A stretch of DNA of 13,227 nucleotides from Candidatus Vogelbacteria bacterium CG10_big_fil_rev_8_21_14_0_10_51_16 (GCA_002774795.1 PCYI01000007.1:6292-19518), one strand, 5' to 3'; counted from the stretch's first letter, positions 1 through 7,001 are shown. Notes: a model not told the origin generated them from the sequence alone. Translations and numbers: made by a program.

Positions 1-15
1 TAGTCGTGGATGGCC

Positions 16-609
16 TTAGAACTCATTAAGAGAGGCCGCCTTGGCGTGGCCGTGTGTGACAACTTGCTCTACCGCCTTTGCCGCCCTACTGACAACCTTC
101 TTAAAGAGCATCTCGTCTTTTGCTCTAATCTTGGAGAGGATGTGCTTGATGACGGCCTCTTCTCCTTTTGGTTTTTTTATTTTGCCGGTAGGAGTGGTAG
201 AGGCGATACCCACTCTGATTCTCACAAAATCTCTGGTCCGCAGTGATTTTATTACTGACTCAAGTCCGCGGTGACCACCGGAGCCACGATTAAAGGCTAT
301 TTTAATTACGCCCAACGGGAGGTCGATGTCGTCATAAACCACCACGGCTCTTTCCGTCATCTTTGGAGAGGTCATAAACTGTTTAACCACTCCGCCGGAG
401 TTATTCATAAAACTCTCCGGCAGAACCAGAGTAGCTTCGTTACGGCCCGTCTTTGTTTTTGACACGGTTGCTTTTTTGTTTTTATCAAACTTCCAGACTG
501 AGGCCCCACTTATCTTTGCATAACGCTCTACGACCATGCGACCGACATTATGCCGAGTGTTTACGTACTCTTCTCCGGGATTACCTAAGCCGATAATTGT
601 GTATTTCAT
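16..609 (-). CDS. pth: Peptidyl-tRNA hydrolase
   Basis: Cytosolic enzyme that cleaves the ester bond of peptidyl-tRNAs dropped by stalled ribosomes, recycling tRNA. The 197-residue protein has the usual Pth length. Visible family residues are GLGNPG (7-12, with N10), catalytic H20 in NTRHNVG, N69 in FMNNSG and D93 in VVYDDIDLP. The substrate-contact Asn of GGHNG (N114 in E. coli) is Arg here (GGHRG), a variant I believe occurs in other Pth proteins. An in-frame ATG at 627 has a GGAG seven bases upstream, but it would add six residues before the canonical MKYTIIGLGNPG. A TATACT box lies 8 bases before the 609 ATG, so I prefer 609 and a leaderless mRNA. The gene diverges from lepB. Family assignment is very secure; the exact start is less so. 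Confidence 0.95.
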   Translation of the reverse strand: MKYTIIGLGNPGEEYVNTRHNVGRMVVERYAKISGASVWKFDKNKKATVSKTKTGRNEATLVLPESFMNNSGGVVKQFMTSPKMTERAVVVYDDIDLPLGVIKIAFNRGSGGHRGLESVIKSLRTRDFVRIRVGIASTTPTGKIKKPKGEEAVIKHILSKIRAKDEMLFKKVVSRAAKAVEQVVTHGHAKAASLNEF

Positions 610-617
610 TGAGATAC

Positions 618-648
618 AGTATATCATTCTTTTTCTCCAATATTACAA
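618..648 (-). promoter_or_regulatory. pth promoter (near-leaderless)
   Basis: On the minus strand, -10 TATACT (5/6 to consensus) at 623-618 is preceded by a TTGTAA -35-like box at 648-643 with a 19-base spacer. The -10 ends 8 bases before the pth ATG at 609, so transcription should start on or next to the start codon. The -35 spacing is long, so the -10 is the stronger evidence. Confidence 0.5.
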
Positions 649-728
649 ACAGAACCACAGAGCTTACCTTGACGCACTACTATTATCTGATGCTGGCACG
701 TGGCCGACATCCTTGTGATTTACCTAAT

Positions 729-757
729 TTGCGCAAACTAGATTTATGGTGTAAAAT
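729..757 (+). promoter_or_regulatory. lepB promoter (near-leaderless)
   Basis: TTGCGC (729-734), a 17-base spacer and TAAAAT (752-757, 5/6) precede the lepB ATG by 8 bases. No Shine-Dalgarno sequence lies between the -10 and the ATG. The predicted start of transcription is within about 2 bases of the ATG, as for pth and valS. Confidence 0.5.
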
Positions 758-765
758 GAGTATAT

Positions 766-1383
766 ATGGACGATTTAGACCCAATTTTAGACCCAGAGGT
801 AGTACAAGAGAGGGCTCCCGGTGCTAGCACAGGACTATTCTTTTTCGATATCGTCAAGTTCACCTTACTTGCTTTTGCAATAGTGGCACCCATTCGTTAC
901 TTTGTTGCTCAACCATTCATAGTAAACGGAAGCTCGATGGATCCAACTTTCTCTAGTGGAGACTATCTGGTAGTAGATCAATTGTCTTATCGCTTTGTGC
1001 CACCCAAACGCGGCGATGTGGTTGTTTTTCGTTACCCGTTAGATCCTTCCAAGTATTTTATAAAGCGCATCGTAGGATTGCCGTTAGAAACAGTCGAGGT
1101 GAAGGGCAGTCGTGTTTTTATTACCAGCAAGGATAGTGACATTACAGAGGAGCTTGTGGAGCCGTATCTGACCTTTATGGGACAGTCGTACGTAACTGTG
1201 CGTCTTGGGGAGAGTGAGTATTTCGTGATGGGAGACAATCGGGCCGCGAGCTCAGACTCGCGCGCGTGGGGTCCCATCACTCGGGGCCATATTGTGGGGT
1301 CGGCTTTTTTGCGCCTCTATCCTTTTGCGCAATTTGATTTACATCCGGGAGAGAATGCCACCTATGAGTCTCTAACGATTTAG
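766..1383 (+). CDS. lepB: Signal peptidase I
   Basis: Membrane-anchored serine protease that removes signal peptides from exported proteins. The 205 residues show a cytosolic N-terminus, one membrane segment at about 24-45, then the periplasmic S26 catalytic fold. Catalytic Ser is S57 in NGSSMDPTF. The general base is K100 in YFIKRIVGLP. The late family box GDNRAASSDSRAWGPI is at 157-171. The length fits short single-anchor LepB proteins. The ATG at 766 is supported by the promoter 8 bases upstream; there is no ribosome binding site. The gene stands alone, divergent from pth and followed by a 116-base gap before hisS in which I see nothing convincing beyond a weak 5-bp hairpin. Confidence 0.95.
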   Translation: MDDLDPILDPEVVQERAPGASTGLFFFDIVKFTLLAFAIVAPIRYFVAQPFIVNGSSMDPTFSSGDYLVVDQLSYRFVPPKRGDVVVFRYPLDPSKYFIKRIVGLPLETVEVKGSRVFITSKDSDITEELVEPYLTFMGQSYVTVRLGESEYFVMGDNRAASSDSRAWGPITRGHIVGSAFLRLYPFAQFDLHPGENATYESLTI

Positions 1384-1499
1384 ACTTTTTAGATACTCTG
1401 AGGAGAACTTTTTTCAATCAGTCTCATTTGATTAAAACCTATAGGCTTGCTTGCTATTGGCGGATTTGCTTTTTTAAACATTGAAATAAACAATCCGAT

Positions 1500-2864
1500 A
1501 TGGTGTCCACAAAAAAAACAAAAACAAAGATCGGAGGCACAAAGACAAACGCCCCATTTCAGGTGCCCAAGGGCATGCGTGACAGAATTGGCCACGAGGT
1601 ACACGAACTTACCGGATTCATTGAAAAGGCCACCGAGATATGTCTTTATTATGGCTTCAAGCCAATAGTGACACCGTTACTTGAGGACGCACAGGTTTAC
1701 TCCTCTTCGGTTGGTATTTCTAGTGACATTGTGGAGAAAGAGATGTATACGGTTAAAACCAAGGGTGGGGATGTGCTTGCCGTCCGGCCGGAGTTTACCG
1801 CTTCGGTTATGAGAAGCTACTTAGAGCAAGGCATGCAAAACCAGACTCAGCCGGTAATGCTCTACTATTCAGGGCCCTGCTATCGCTATGATCGCCCCCA
1901 GCGTGGTCGATGGCGGGAGTTTTATCAGTTTGGCCTTGAGATTTTGGGAACCGAAAAGAGCATCGCGGACGCGATGGTCATTGAGCTCACCATGCTCTCC
2001 TTGCGTGAGTCAGGTTTACAGAATCTGCGTCTATTGGTAAATAGCATTGGCGATAAAGATTGCCGGCCCGGATACAGGCGCGAGCTTATTGCTTACTACC
2101 GAAAACACCAAGCCCAGCTTTGTAAAGATTGTAAGGCTCGCTTGAAATCAAACCCCTTGCGGATTCTAGATTGCAAGGAGCCACAGTGTGCCCCGTTAAA
2201 GTTTGAAGCTCCTCAGTCTGTAAGTAGCCTGTGTGACCCTTGTAAAAAACATTTTAAGGAGGTGTTGGAGTATCTGGAAAGCCTCGGAATTGAGTACGTT
2301 ATAGATAGCACGCTCGTACGTGGCCTTGATTACTATACTCGTACTGTTTTTGAGATTCAGCAGGAGACGCGACCACCAGAAGTGGCTTTAGGCGAAGTTG
2401 CTAATCCCGGTATTCAAGCCGATACCCCTCTTACCATTGCCGGTGGAGGCCGATATGACTATCTTGCAAGGACGCTTGGTAGCAAGCGCGACGTTCCCGG
2501 TGTCGGCTCTTCAATCGGCATCGACAGAGTTTTAATGGCGGAAGATCGCGTCGAGCTGATGCCGCGAGTAATAAAAAAACCAAAAGTGTATTTTATCCAA
2601 CTAGGATTTGAGGCTAAGCTTAAAAGCATGAACGTAATAGAGGTCTTGCGCAAGGGTCGAGTGTCGGTCGTGCACTCCCTCTCAAAGGACAGTCTGGGAA
2701 GCCAGCTCGGCACAGCTGAGAAGCTGCAAATTCCCTACGCTATTATTCTCGGCCAGAGAGAGGTGATCGACAACACTGTCATCGTAAGAAACATGGACAA
2801 TCGATCGCAGGATGTAGTAAAGGTGTCCAAGCTTGCTGACTATCTAAAGAAGCTCCGCATATAA
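1500..2864 (+). CDS. hisS: Histidyl-tRNA synthetase
   Basis: Class II aminoacyl-tRNA synthetase that charges tRNA-His; cytosolic, probably a dimer. The 454 residues contain motif 2 (CYRYDRPQRGRWREFYQF, 127-144), the HisRS-specific LVRGLDYYTRTVFE (272-285) and motif 3 (GVGSSIGIDRVL, 334-345), then an anticodon-binding domain from about 361. A cysteine-rich insertion domain at 205-250 has CxxC pairs at C208/C211 and C245/C248 plus C225 and C230, as in many bacterial HisRS. About 20 residues at 289-310 (rich in Pro, Glu and Ala) separate the HisA motif from IAGGGRYD and are longer than usual. The N-terminus carries a Lys/Thr-rich tail before FQVPKGMRD. No Shine-Dalgarno is present and any promoter is weak. 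The stop directly abuts the rpsU -35 box. Confidence 0.96.
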   Translation: MVSTKKTKTKIGGTKTNAPFQVPKGMRDRIGHEVHELTGFIEKATEICLYYGFKPIVTPLLEDAQVYSSSVGISSDIVEKEMYTVKTKGGDVLAVRPEFTASVMRSYLEQGMQNQTQPVMLYYSGPCYRYDRPQRGRWREFYQFGLEILGTEKSIADAMVIELTMLSLRESGLQNLRLLVNSIGDKDCRPGYRRELIAYYRKHQAQLCKDCKARLKSNPLRILDCKEPQCAPLKFEAPQSVSSLCDPCKKHFKEVLEYLESLGIEYVIDSTLVRGLDYYTRTVFEIQQETRPPEVALGEVANPGIQADTPLTIAGGGRYDYLARTLGSKRDVPGVGSSIGIDRVLMAEDRVELMPRVIKKPKVYFIQLGFEAKLKSMNVIEVLRKGRVSVVHSLSKDSLGSQLGTAEKLQIPYAIILGQREVIDNTVIVRNMDNRSQDVVKVSKLADYLKKLRI

Positions 2865-2894
2865 TGGACAAAAGAACTTTATTCGTGCTAGACT
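2865..2894 (+). promoter_or_regulatory. rpsU promoter, extended -10, near-leaderless
   Basis: TGGACA (2865-2870, 5/6 to TTGACA), an 18-base spacer ending in the extended -10 element TGC (2886-2888), then TAGACT (2889-2894). The -35 begins at the base after the hisS stop codon. The -10 ends 9 bases before the rpsU ATG. This is the best promoter in the window, as expected for a ribosomal protein gene. Confidence 0.7.
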
Positions 2895-2903
2895 AGTAAT
2901 AAT

Positions 2904-3161
2904 ATGGCAAATCCGGTTATCCAAATTGCAAAAAACCAAAACGAGACTAACGTGAGCGTAATCCGTCGCTTTAAGAAGCGCGTGCAGGATGCGGGTATTT
3001 TGCGTAGAGCACGCTCTCTCCGATACGCGAAGCGCGCACAATCAGAGTATGCAGAAAAAAAATCAGCCATCACTCGAATGGCAAAGCGCAAAGAGTTTGA
3101 GCGTCTTAAGAGGCTCGGCAAGAATGAAGAAAAATCTAAGCGCGGCAGGGGTCGTAGATAA
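2904..3161 (+). CDS. rpsU: Small ribosomal subunit protein bS21
   Basis: Small, very basic 85-residue protein that sits near the anti-Shine-Dalgarno end of 16S rRNA in the 30S platform. The signature is IRRFKKRVQDAGILRRAR (20-37), matching the RRFKRxxxxAGIL core of bS21. It continues as a long Arg/Lys-rich helix ending in KRGRGRR. The N-terminus before the core is longer than in E. coli bS21 and so is the C-terminal helix. The start is set by an extended -10 promoter 9 bases upstream, and the message lacks a Shine-Dalgarno sequence. The last 38 bases are shared with ybeY in another frame, suggesting translational coupling. The identity rests on the core motif and the basic helix. Confidence 0.85.
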   Translation: MANPVIQIAKNQNETNVSVIRRFKKRVQDAGILRRARSLRYAKRAQSEYAEKKSAITRMAKRKEFERLKRLGKNEEKSKRGRGRR

Positions 3162-3606
3162 GTCTGGCTTGAATAAGCGTCAGTCGTCGACCGTTGCCCC
3201 CGGTCTAATTTCTTTTGTATACAAAATCAAAGCAGAGATTCCTGAAAGGGATTCTAAGAGCTTGTCTCGTTCAATTCTTGGAAAACAGTATGATCTAAGC
3301 GTGGTTCTGGTGGGCAATGCAGTATCTCGAAAGTTTAACTCTCTTTATCGAGGAGTTGATAGACCGACAAATATTTTGAGCTTCGCTCTGTCCGCTCACG
3401 AGGGGGAGCTTTTATTGAATTTGCCCCTTGCAAGAAAGGAAGCCGTTTTGGCAAAAGCAAGATTAGCGGACTACCTTCTTTATCTCCTCGCCCACGGCAT
3501 GCTACACCTAAAGGGTTACGCGCATGGCACAATTATGGAAAAGCGGGAACTAACTGCTCTAAAAAAGTTTGTCTCCGTCGATTTTCTTGATTGGCTTATG
3601 GGTTGA
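3124..3606 (+). CDS. ybeY: Endoribonuclease YbeY
   Basis: Metal-dependent endoribonuclease implicated in 16S rRNA 3'-end maturation and ribosome quality control. With the ATG at 3124 the protein has 160 residues. It shows DLSVVLV (57-63), FNSLYRGVDRPTNILSFAL (71-89, with R76 of the conserved YRG) and the metal-binding HGMLHLKGYAH with H124, H128 and H134. The usual HGxLHLxGYDH has Asp where A133 stands; the three His ligands are intact. The usual GDI segment is replaced by GELLLN. The N-terminal 22 residues do not resemble the family, and a TTG at 3169 is another possible start. It overlaps rpsU by 38 bases, which places a 30S protein and a 30S maturation nuclease in one transcript. It ends in TGA, so TGA is a stop here. 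Confidence 0.88.
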   Translation: MKKNLSAAGVVDKSGLNKRQSSTVAPGLISFVYKIKAEIPERDSKSLSRSILGKQYDLSVVLVGNAVSRKFNSLYRGVDRPTNILSFALSAHEGELLLNLPLARKEAVLAKARLADYLLYLLAHGMLHLKGYAHGTIMEKRELTALKKFVSVDFLDWLMG

Positions 3607-3608
3607 AA

Positions 3609-3684
3609 GTTTAGAGCAAGTGGCACATAACTGCCGGACCTCTCTAAACACCCTAGTTCTCCACACGCTTTTTTGCTCATGTGG
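3609..3684 (+). other. Two stacked hairpins after ybeY
   Basis: The first hairpin pairs GTTTAGAG (3609-3616) with CTCTAAAC (3642-3649), with an inner stem GGCA/TGCC (3622-3625 with 3632-3635) and a six-base loop. The second pairs CCACA (3661-3665) with TGTGG (3680-3684). They begin three bases after the ybeY stop and run into a terminator. They may be a protective 3' UTR or a small structured RNA; there is no evidence for an RNA family. Confidence 0.4.
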
Positions 3685-3694
3685 TGTTATCATG

Positions 3695-3713
3695 GCCCTG
3701 TGTGGGGCTTTTT
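3695..3713 (+). terminator. Probable terminator of rpsU-ybeY
   Basis: GCCC (3695-3698) pairs with GGGC (3705-3708) around a TGTGTG loop, followed by TTTTT (3709-3713). The stem is short but all G-C and the U tract is correctly placed. Confidence 0.45.
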
Positions 3714-3733
3714 CTTTGTTCTTGGATTTTGGC

Positions 3734-3768
3734 TAACGTGACCGAGTCATCACGTTATACTTTTTTTT
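3734..3768 (+). terminator. Dyad with T-tract before ftsA: terminator or operator
   Basis: A perfect 8-bp dyad, TAACGTGA (3734-3741) and TCACGTTA (3750-3757), has an 8-base loop. Three bases later there is a run of eight T (3761-3768). This has the form of an intrinsic terminator. The right arm also overlaps TATACT (3756-3761), the best -10 candidate for ftsA, so it could equally be a repressor operator between -35 and -10. The sequence alone does not decide. Confidence 0.45.
3756..3761 (+). promoter_or_regulatory. Candidate ftsA -10 box
   Basis: TATACT (5/6 to consensus) lies 16 bases before the ftsA ATG. No good -35 is found at 16-18 bases. If used, the mRNA would have a leader of about 10 bases with no Shine-Dalgarno. 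Confidence 0.3.
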
Positions 3769-3777
3769 ATTTCAAAA

Positions 3778-4968
3778 ATGAGAAAGCAAATTGTCACAGG
3801 CATAGATATCGGCTCTGCTACCGTGCGCGTGGTGGTGGTTTCGGCTACTCATGCGGGAGACACAAACGTACTAGCAACCGCGAGCGTGCCGTCTTTAGGC
3901 ATTAGGCGTGGTCAGATAGACTCTTTCGAGGATGTGGTTACAGCCATAGGTTCTGCTTTAACCCAAGCATCCAGAAAGGCGGAGGTTTCCATTAAGAAAG
4001 TTTATCTCGCTATCGGTGGTGTTACTCTTGGTTCTTCAACAAATGACGCCTCAATTGCTATTGCGAAAGCCGATGGAGAGGTGACGGCTCTTGACATAGA
4101 ACGCGTAATCGCTCTGTCGGAGTCTACGCTAAAGAAGAACGCCAACCACCACATCGTGCATACTGTCCCTCTTTATTTCAAAATAGATGGGAAAAAGATT
4201 CTTGGTAAACCACTCGGAATGCGAGGTTCATCTCTTGAGGTACACACTCTTTTCGTAACCTGCCTTGAGCAACACCTAGAGCGGATGGTCCAAGCGGTCG
4301 AGGCCGCCGGCGTCCGCGTTGAAGACGTTGCGGCCTCCCCTATTGCCGCAAGCCTTGTTGCTCTTACAAAGCTAGAACGCACGGTCGGGTCTATTCTTGT
4401 AAATATCGGAGCCGAGACTGTCACTTCTGTGGTATACGAAGAAAATCAGCCCGTAGCTCTTCATTGCCTCTCTCTTGGCTCCGGGGACATTACAAACGAC
4501 ATAGCACTTGTAATGAAGCTGGCACTAGAGGAGGCGGAGGAGCTGAAACAACATCGTGAACATAGCGTGACTGCTCGTAAAAAACTTGATGAAATTATCA
4601 GTGCCCGTCTTTCAGATATCTTTGAGCTTGTCGAGTCTATGCTAAAGAAGATTGGAAGAAGCGCTCTTTTGCCTGCCGGCATAGTCCTTATGGGTGGAGG
4701 TTCACGTTTAGATATGATAGAGGGCTTGGCAAAGGCTAGTCTGCGTTTGCCGGTAAAAATGGCTGTCTTGGCTACTCCAGGCGCAAGTCGTGCCGACGAC
4801 GAAGAGAAGAAGCCATCGGAGCAGGCCCCGAAGGATCCGATTTGGGGCGTTGCTTTCGGTCTTTGTATATTTGGGCTCTCAAACGAATCCCCTGAATCAG
4901 GTCGTCAGAATAGTCTGGTTACTCTATGGAAAAATATTTTCGCGGGCATAGAAAAGTTTTTGCCCTAG
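3778..4968 (+). CDS. ftsA: Cell division protein FtsA
   Basis: Actin-like ATPase that ties FtsZ filaments to the inner face of the membrane. The 396 residues show the phosphate-1 loop GIDIGSATVRVVV (8-20), the FtsA-specific 1C domain (about 80-165), the phosphate-2 region ILVNIGAETVTSVVY (206-220), and the adenosine motif GIVLMGGGSRLDMI (301-314). The C-terminus from about 379 (SLVTLWKNIFAGIEKFLP) is an amphipathic helix typical of the membrane-targeting sequence. Phosphate-2 is unusual: E. coli FtsA has VVDIGGGT, and here Asp is Asn and GGGT is GAET. The segment between subdomains IIA and IIB (about 255-275) is shorter than in E. coli. An acidic Pro/Lys linker is at 338-352. ftsZ follows after 195 bases with its own promoter. 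The start is the first ATG and fits the family. Confidence 0.95.
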   Translation: MRKQIVTGIDIGSATVRVVVVSATHAGDTNVLATASVPSLGIRRGQIDSFEDVVTAIGSALTQASRKAEVSIKKVYLAIGGVTLGSSTNDASIAIAKADGEVTALDIERVIALSESTLKKNANHHIVHTVPLYFKIDGKKILGKPLGMRGSSLEVHTLFVTCLEQHLERMVQAVEAAGVRVEDVAASPIAASLVALTKLERTVGSILVNIGAETVTSVVYEENQPVALHCLSLGSGDITNDIALVMKLALEEAEELKQHREHSVTARKKLDEIISARLSDIFELVESMLKKIGRSALLPAGIVLMGGGSRLDMIEGLAKASLRLPVKMAVLATPGASRADDEEKKPSEQAPKDPIWGVAFGLCIFGLSNESPESGRQNSLVTLWKNIFAGIEKFLP

Positions 4969-5061
4969 GACAGTCTGCCTTGCTGAGGGACAGGCTTGGC
5001 ATTGGTTTAGGTTTTCCAATAGACATCTTTACTAGAACATAAAAGTAGAGAAATACTATGT

Positions 5062-5090
5062 TTGTGGGCCGGTACCTTATCTGCTATGAT
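5062..5090 (+). promoter_or_regulatory. ftsZ promoter, extended -10
   Basis: TTGTGG (5062-5067), a 17-base spacer ending in TGC (5082-5084), and TATGAT (5085-5090, 5/6). Transcription from here would give a leader of about 67 bases before the ftsZ ATG. A CATAAT at 5146-5151, 12 bases before the ATG, is a weaker alternative that would give a very short leader. The region 4969-5061 holds only weak 4-5 bp hairpins. Confidence 0.55.
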
Positions 5091-5163
5091 AGTGAAATTC
5101 ATAGGTTTTCTTGTTTTTAACTTACGCAGATGACTCCTTATCTCTCATAATAAACCAGCATTC

Positions 5164-6372
5164 ATGCCCAAAATTAACCCAGAAATAGAAGCCTTCGCGC
5201 GCATTAAGGTTGTTGGAGTTGGCGGCTCCGGCAACAACGCCGTCAACCACATGATAAACTCCAAGGTGAAAGGGGTCGAGTTTATTACCATGAATACCGA
5301 TGCTCAAGACCTACATCATTCTCTCGCTCCAAAAAAGATTCACATTGGCAAGAATCTTACTCGCGGGTTAGGCACTGGCATGGATGCTACCCTTGGACAC
5401 AAGGCGGCCGAAGAAACCATCGAGGAGATCCAGGGCATCATCAAAGGGTCGGACATGGTCTTTATCGCCTGCGGCATGGGAGGTGGGACAGGCACGGGAG
5501 CCTCACCGGTAATAGCCAAGACCGCCAAAGACCAAGGAGCGCTCACGGTGGGCGTGGTCACTAAGCCATTTTTCTTTGAGGGAGCCCAGCGCATGCGTTT
5601 GGCTCTTGAGGGTATCGAAGAGTTGAGTCGTGAAGTAGACGCTCTGATTGTTATCCCGAACGATCGACTTTTAAATGTTATAGACAAAAACACAGCCTGC
5701 ACATCTGCTTTTGCAATGTGTGATGAAGTGTTGCGTCAGGCCGTGGAGGGTATTTCAGACCTCATCACCACCCCGGGCATCATCAATCTAGACTTTGCCG
5801 ATATCCGTGCCGTTCTGCAAAACACAGGCTCGGCTCTGATGGGAATCGGCTCGGCCATTGGTGAGAAACGCGCGGAGGAGGCGGCCAGGGCGGCCATAAA
5901 CTCCCCTCTTCTTGATATTTCTATTGAGGGCGCGAAAGGGGTCCTCTTTGCTATTGCCGGTGGCCCAGACCTCACCATGTTTGAGATTCAAGAGGCCGCT
6001 AAGGTTATTACGGAGGCCATCGACAAGGAGGCTAAAGTTATCTTCGGTGCCATTAATAACGACAAACTTAAAAAGAACGAGATTAAGGTTACCGTTATCG
6101 CTTCGGGTTTTCCGAGTAACCACACTAGGCCTCTTTTAAACATTCCTCCAAAACCGGTTACACAGAAAGAGACGGTAGAAGCAGAGGAACCGGCAACTAT
6201 TCGTCAATCTTTTTCTACTAGCCTACGAGTGCGAAAACCGGAGCCGACTCCGGCGAGCCCCCAGCAACATACGCCCGTTGTCCGCGCGGAAACAGTTCCC
6301 GAGGAGCATGACGAGGAGGATGCTGATGAATGGAGTTCGGTCCCCGCTTTTCTTAGACGAGGTAAAAAATAG
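5164..6372 (+). CDS. ftsZ: Cell division GTPase FtsZ
   Basis: Tubulin-like GTPase that polymerises into the division ring. The 402 residues contain the N-terminal VVGVGGSGNNAVNHM (16-30), NTDAQDL (44-50), the tubulin signature GGGTGTG (106-112) and the T7 loop NLDFADIRAV (208-217), whose acidic residues complete the GTPase site of the next subunit. A variable Pro/Glu/Thr-rich linker (about 330-387) leads to the conserved C-terminal peptide VPAFLRRGKK, which binds FtsA and other partners. The length is normal. The ATG at 5164 yields the canonical start a few residues before FARIKVVGVGG. The FtsA partner lies directly upstream, and the gene ends at a strong terminator. Confidence 0.98.
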   Translation: MPKINPEIEAFARIKVVGVGGSGNNAVNHMINSKVKGVEFITMNTDAQDLHHSLAPKKIHIGKNLTRGLGTGMDATLGHKAAEETIEEIQGIIKGSDMVFIACGMGGGTGTGASPVIAKTAKDQGALTVGVVTKPFFFEGAQRMRLALEGIEELSREVDALIVIPNDRLLNVIDKNTACTSAFAMCDEVLRQAVEGISDLITTPGIINLDFADIRAVLQNTGSALMGIGSAIGEKRAEEAARAAINSPLLDISIEGAKGVLFAIAGGPDLTMFEIQEAAKVITEAIDKEAKVIFGAINNDKLKKNEIKVTVIASGFPSNHTRPLLNIPPKPVTQKETVEAEEPATIRQSFSTSLRVRKPEPTPASPQQHTPVVRAETVPEEHDEEDADEWSSVPAFLRRGKK

Positions 6373-6376
6373 CACT

Positions 6377-6415
6377 GCACAAAAACAGCCGCTCACTGGG
6401 CGGCTGTTTTTGTGC
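6377..6415. terminator. Strong bidirectional terminator
   Basis: A perfect 16-bp inverted repeat, GCACAAAAACAGCCGC (6377-6392) and its complement (6400-6415), surrounds a 7-base loop. The G-C core stem is flanked by A5 on one side and T5 on the other, so it gives a stem plus U tract on both strands. It lies between convergent ftsZ and the methyltransferase gene, and its last base is also the last base of the methyltransferase stop codon. Confidence 0.92.
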
Positions 6416-6981
6416 TAGTTTATCTTAATTGCGATAGGCCCTTTTGAACACGAGTAAACGAATGCGGGTGGGATGTTTAGCGGAACAAAGCGAAGAGAAA
6501 CATCATTAAAGATGCCTTCTATCATTTTATATGCTCCCAATGAGTACTGGAACTGGAGGTATCTTCCCTTGGGTAAAAGTGCGGAGTATATACTACGCAG
6601 TAAACCTTTTTGATGGGACACCTCAAGGTTACTAAGGGGAATTCCGGATACAATGTAGTCCACCCTCTCTCCCGATAAATAATTCTGCATTTGCAAAGCT
6701 GATTCATTATGTATAACTACTCTTGGATCACGCACTTTTATAAGCTCTTTATAAAAATCCGTGTTTGTCTCAAACATAATAAGCTTACTATTGGGACTCA
6801 TCCGCTTGATAATTTCCTTGGTGAATGGCCCAGAGCCAGGGCCAAGTTCCACGATAGTGCTACTCTTTTTAAAGTCTATCTCGGCTAGTATCCTTTTTGT
6901 CAAAAAACTTGAGCTAGGTGTGATAGAGCCTACTTCTCGCCAGCTTTTAAAGAAATTTAAAATGAATGCCGCTTTTTTCAT
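6415..6981 (-). CDS. SAM methyltransferase, phospholipid N-methyltransferase-like
   Basis: Class I SAM-dependent methyltransferase of 188 residues. Motif I is VELGPGSGPFT (44-54), an acidic residue ends strand 2 (E71), and SGIPLSNL (112-119) replaces the NPPY-type motif IV of the rRNA/DNA adenine methyltransferases. The N-terminal VGSITPSSSFL (17-27) is typical of the PmtA-like (COG3963) family, which methylates phosphatidylethanolamine or related lipids. The substrate here is not proven; a KsgA-like rRNA role is less likely without NxPY. A GTG at 7002 would add seven residues, but an extended -10 box sits inside that extension, so I choose the ATG at 6981. Its two sampled 60-base rows (6481, 6721) are 37% and 32% G+C against 58% in an ftsZ row (5401). 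It is the only isolated minus-strand gene in the interior. Confidence 0.75.
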   Translation of the reverse strand: MKKAAFILNFFKSWREVGSITPSSSFLTKRILAEIDFKKSSTIVELGPGSGPFTKEIIKRMSPNSKLIMFETNTDFYKELIKVRDPRVVIHNESALQMQNYLSGERVDYIVSGIPLSNLEVSHQKGLLRSIYSALLPKGRYLQFQYSLGAYKMIEGIFNDVSLRFVPLNIPPAFVYSCSKGPIAIKIN

Positions 6982-6992
6982 TTTTATTTTCA

Positions 6993-7001
6993 ATTCTAGC
7001 A
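6993..7001 (-). promoter_or_regulatory. Methyltransferase extended -10
   Basis: On the minus strand TGC-TAGAAT (7001-6993) matches the TGn-extended -10 form. The -10 ends 11 bases before the ATG at 6981, implying a leader of about 5 bases. No good -35 is seen, as is allowed for extended -10 promoters. Confidence 0.45.

Noticed and set aside
610..627. Longer pth from the ATG at 627 with a GGAG upstream
   Set aside because: It adds six residues before the canonical MKYTIIGLGNPG start, and the TATACT box lies in this stretch. It is kept only as an alternative.
2989..3123. Longer ybeY start inside rpsU
   Set aside because: It would overlap most of rpsU and add 45 residues without YbeY similarity.
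5340..5702. 120-residue minus-strand open frame in ftsZ
   Set aside because: Antisense shadow of the conserved FtsZ GTPase domain with no recognisable protein.
6415..6981. KsgA/Dim1 rRNA adenine dimethyltransferase
   Set aside because: It has SGIPLSNL in place of the NxPY motif IV, and the N-terminal VGSITPSSSFL fits the PmtA-like family better.
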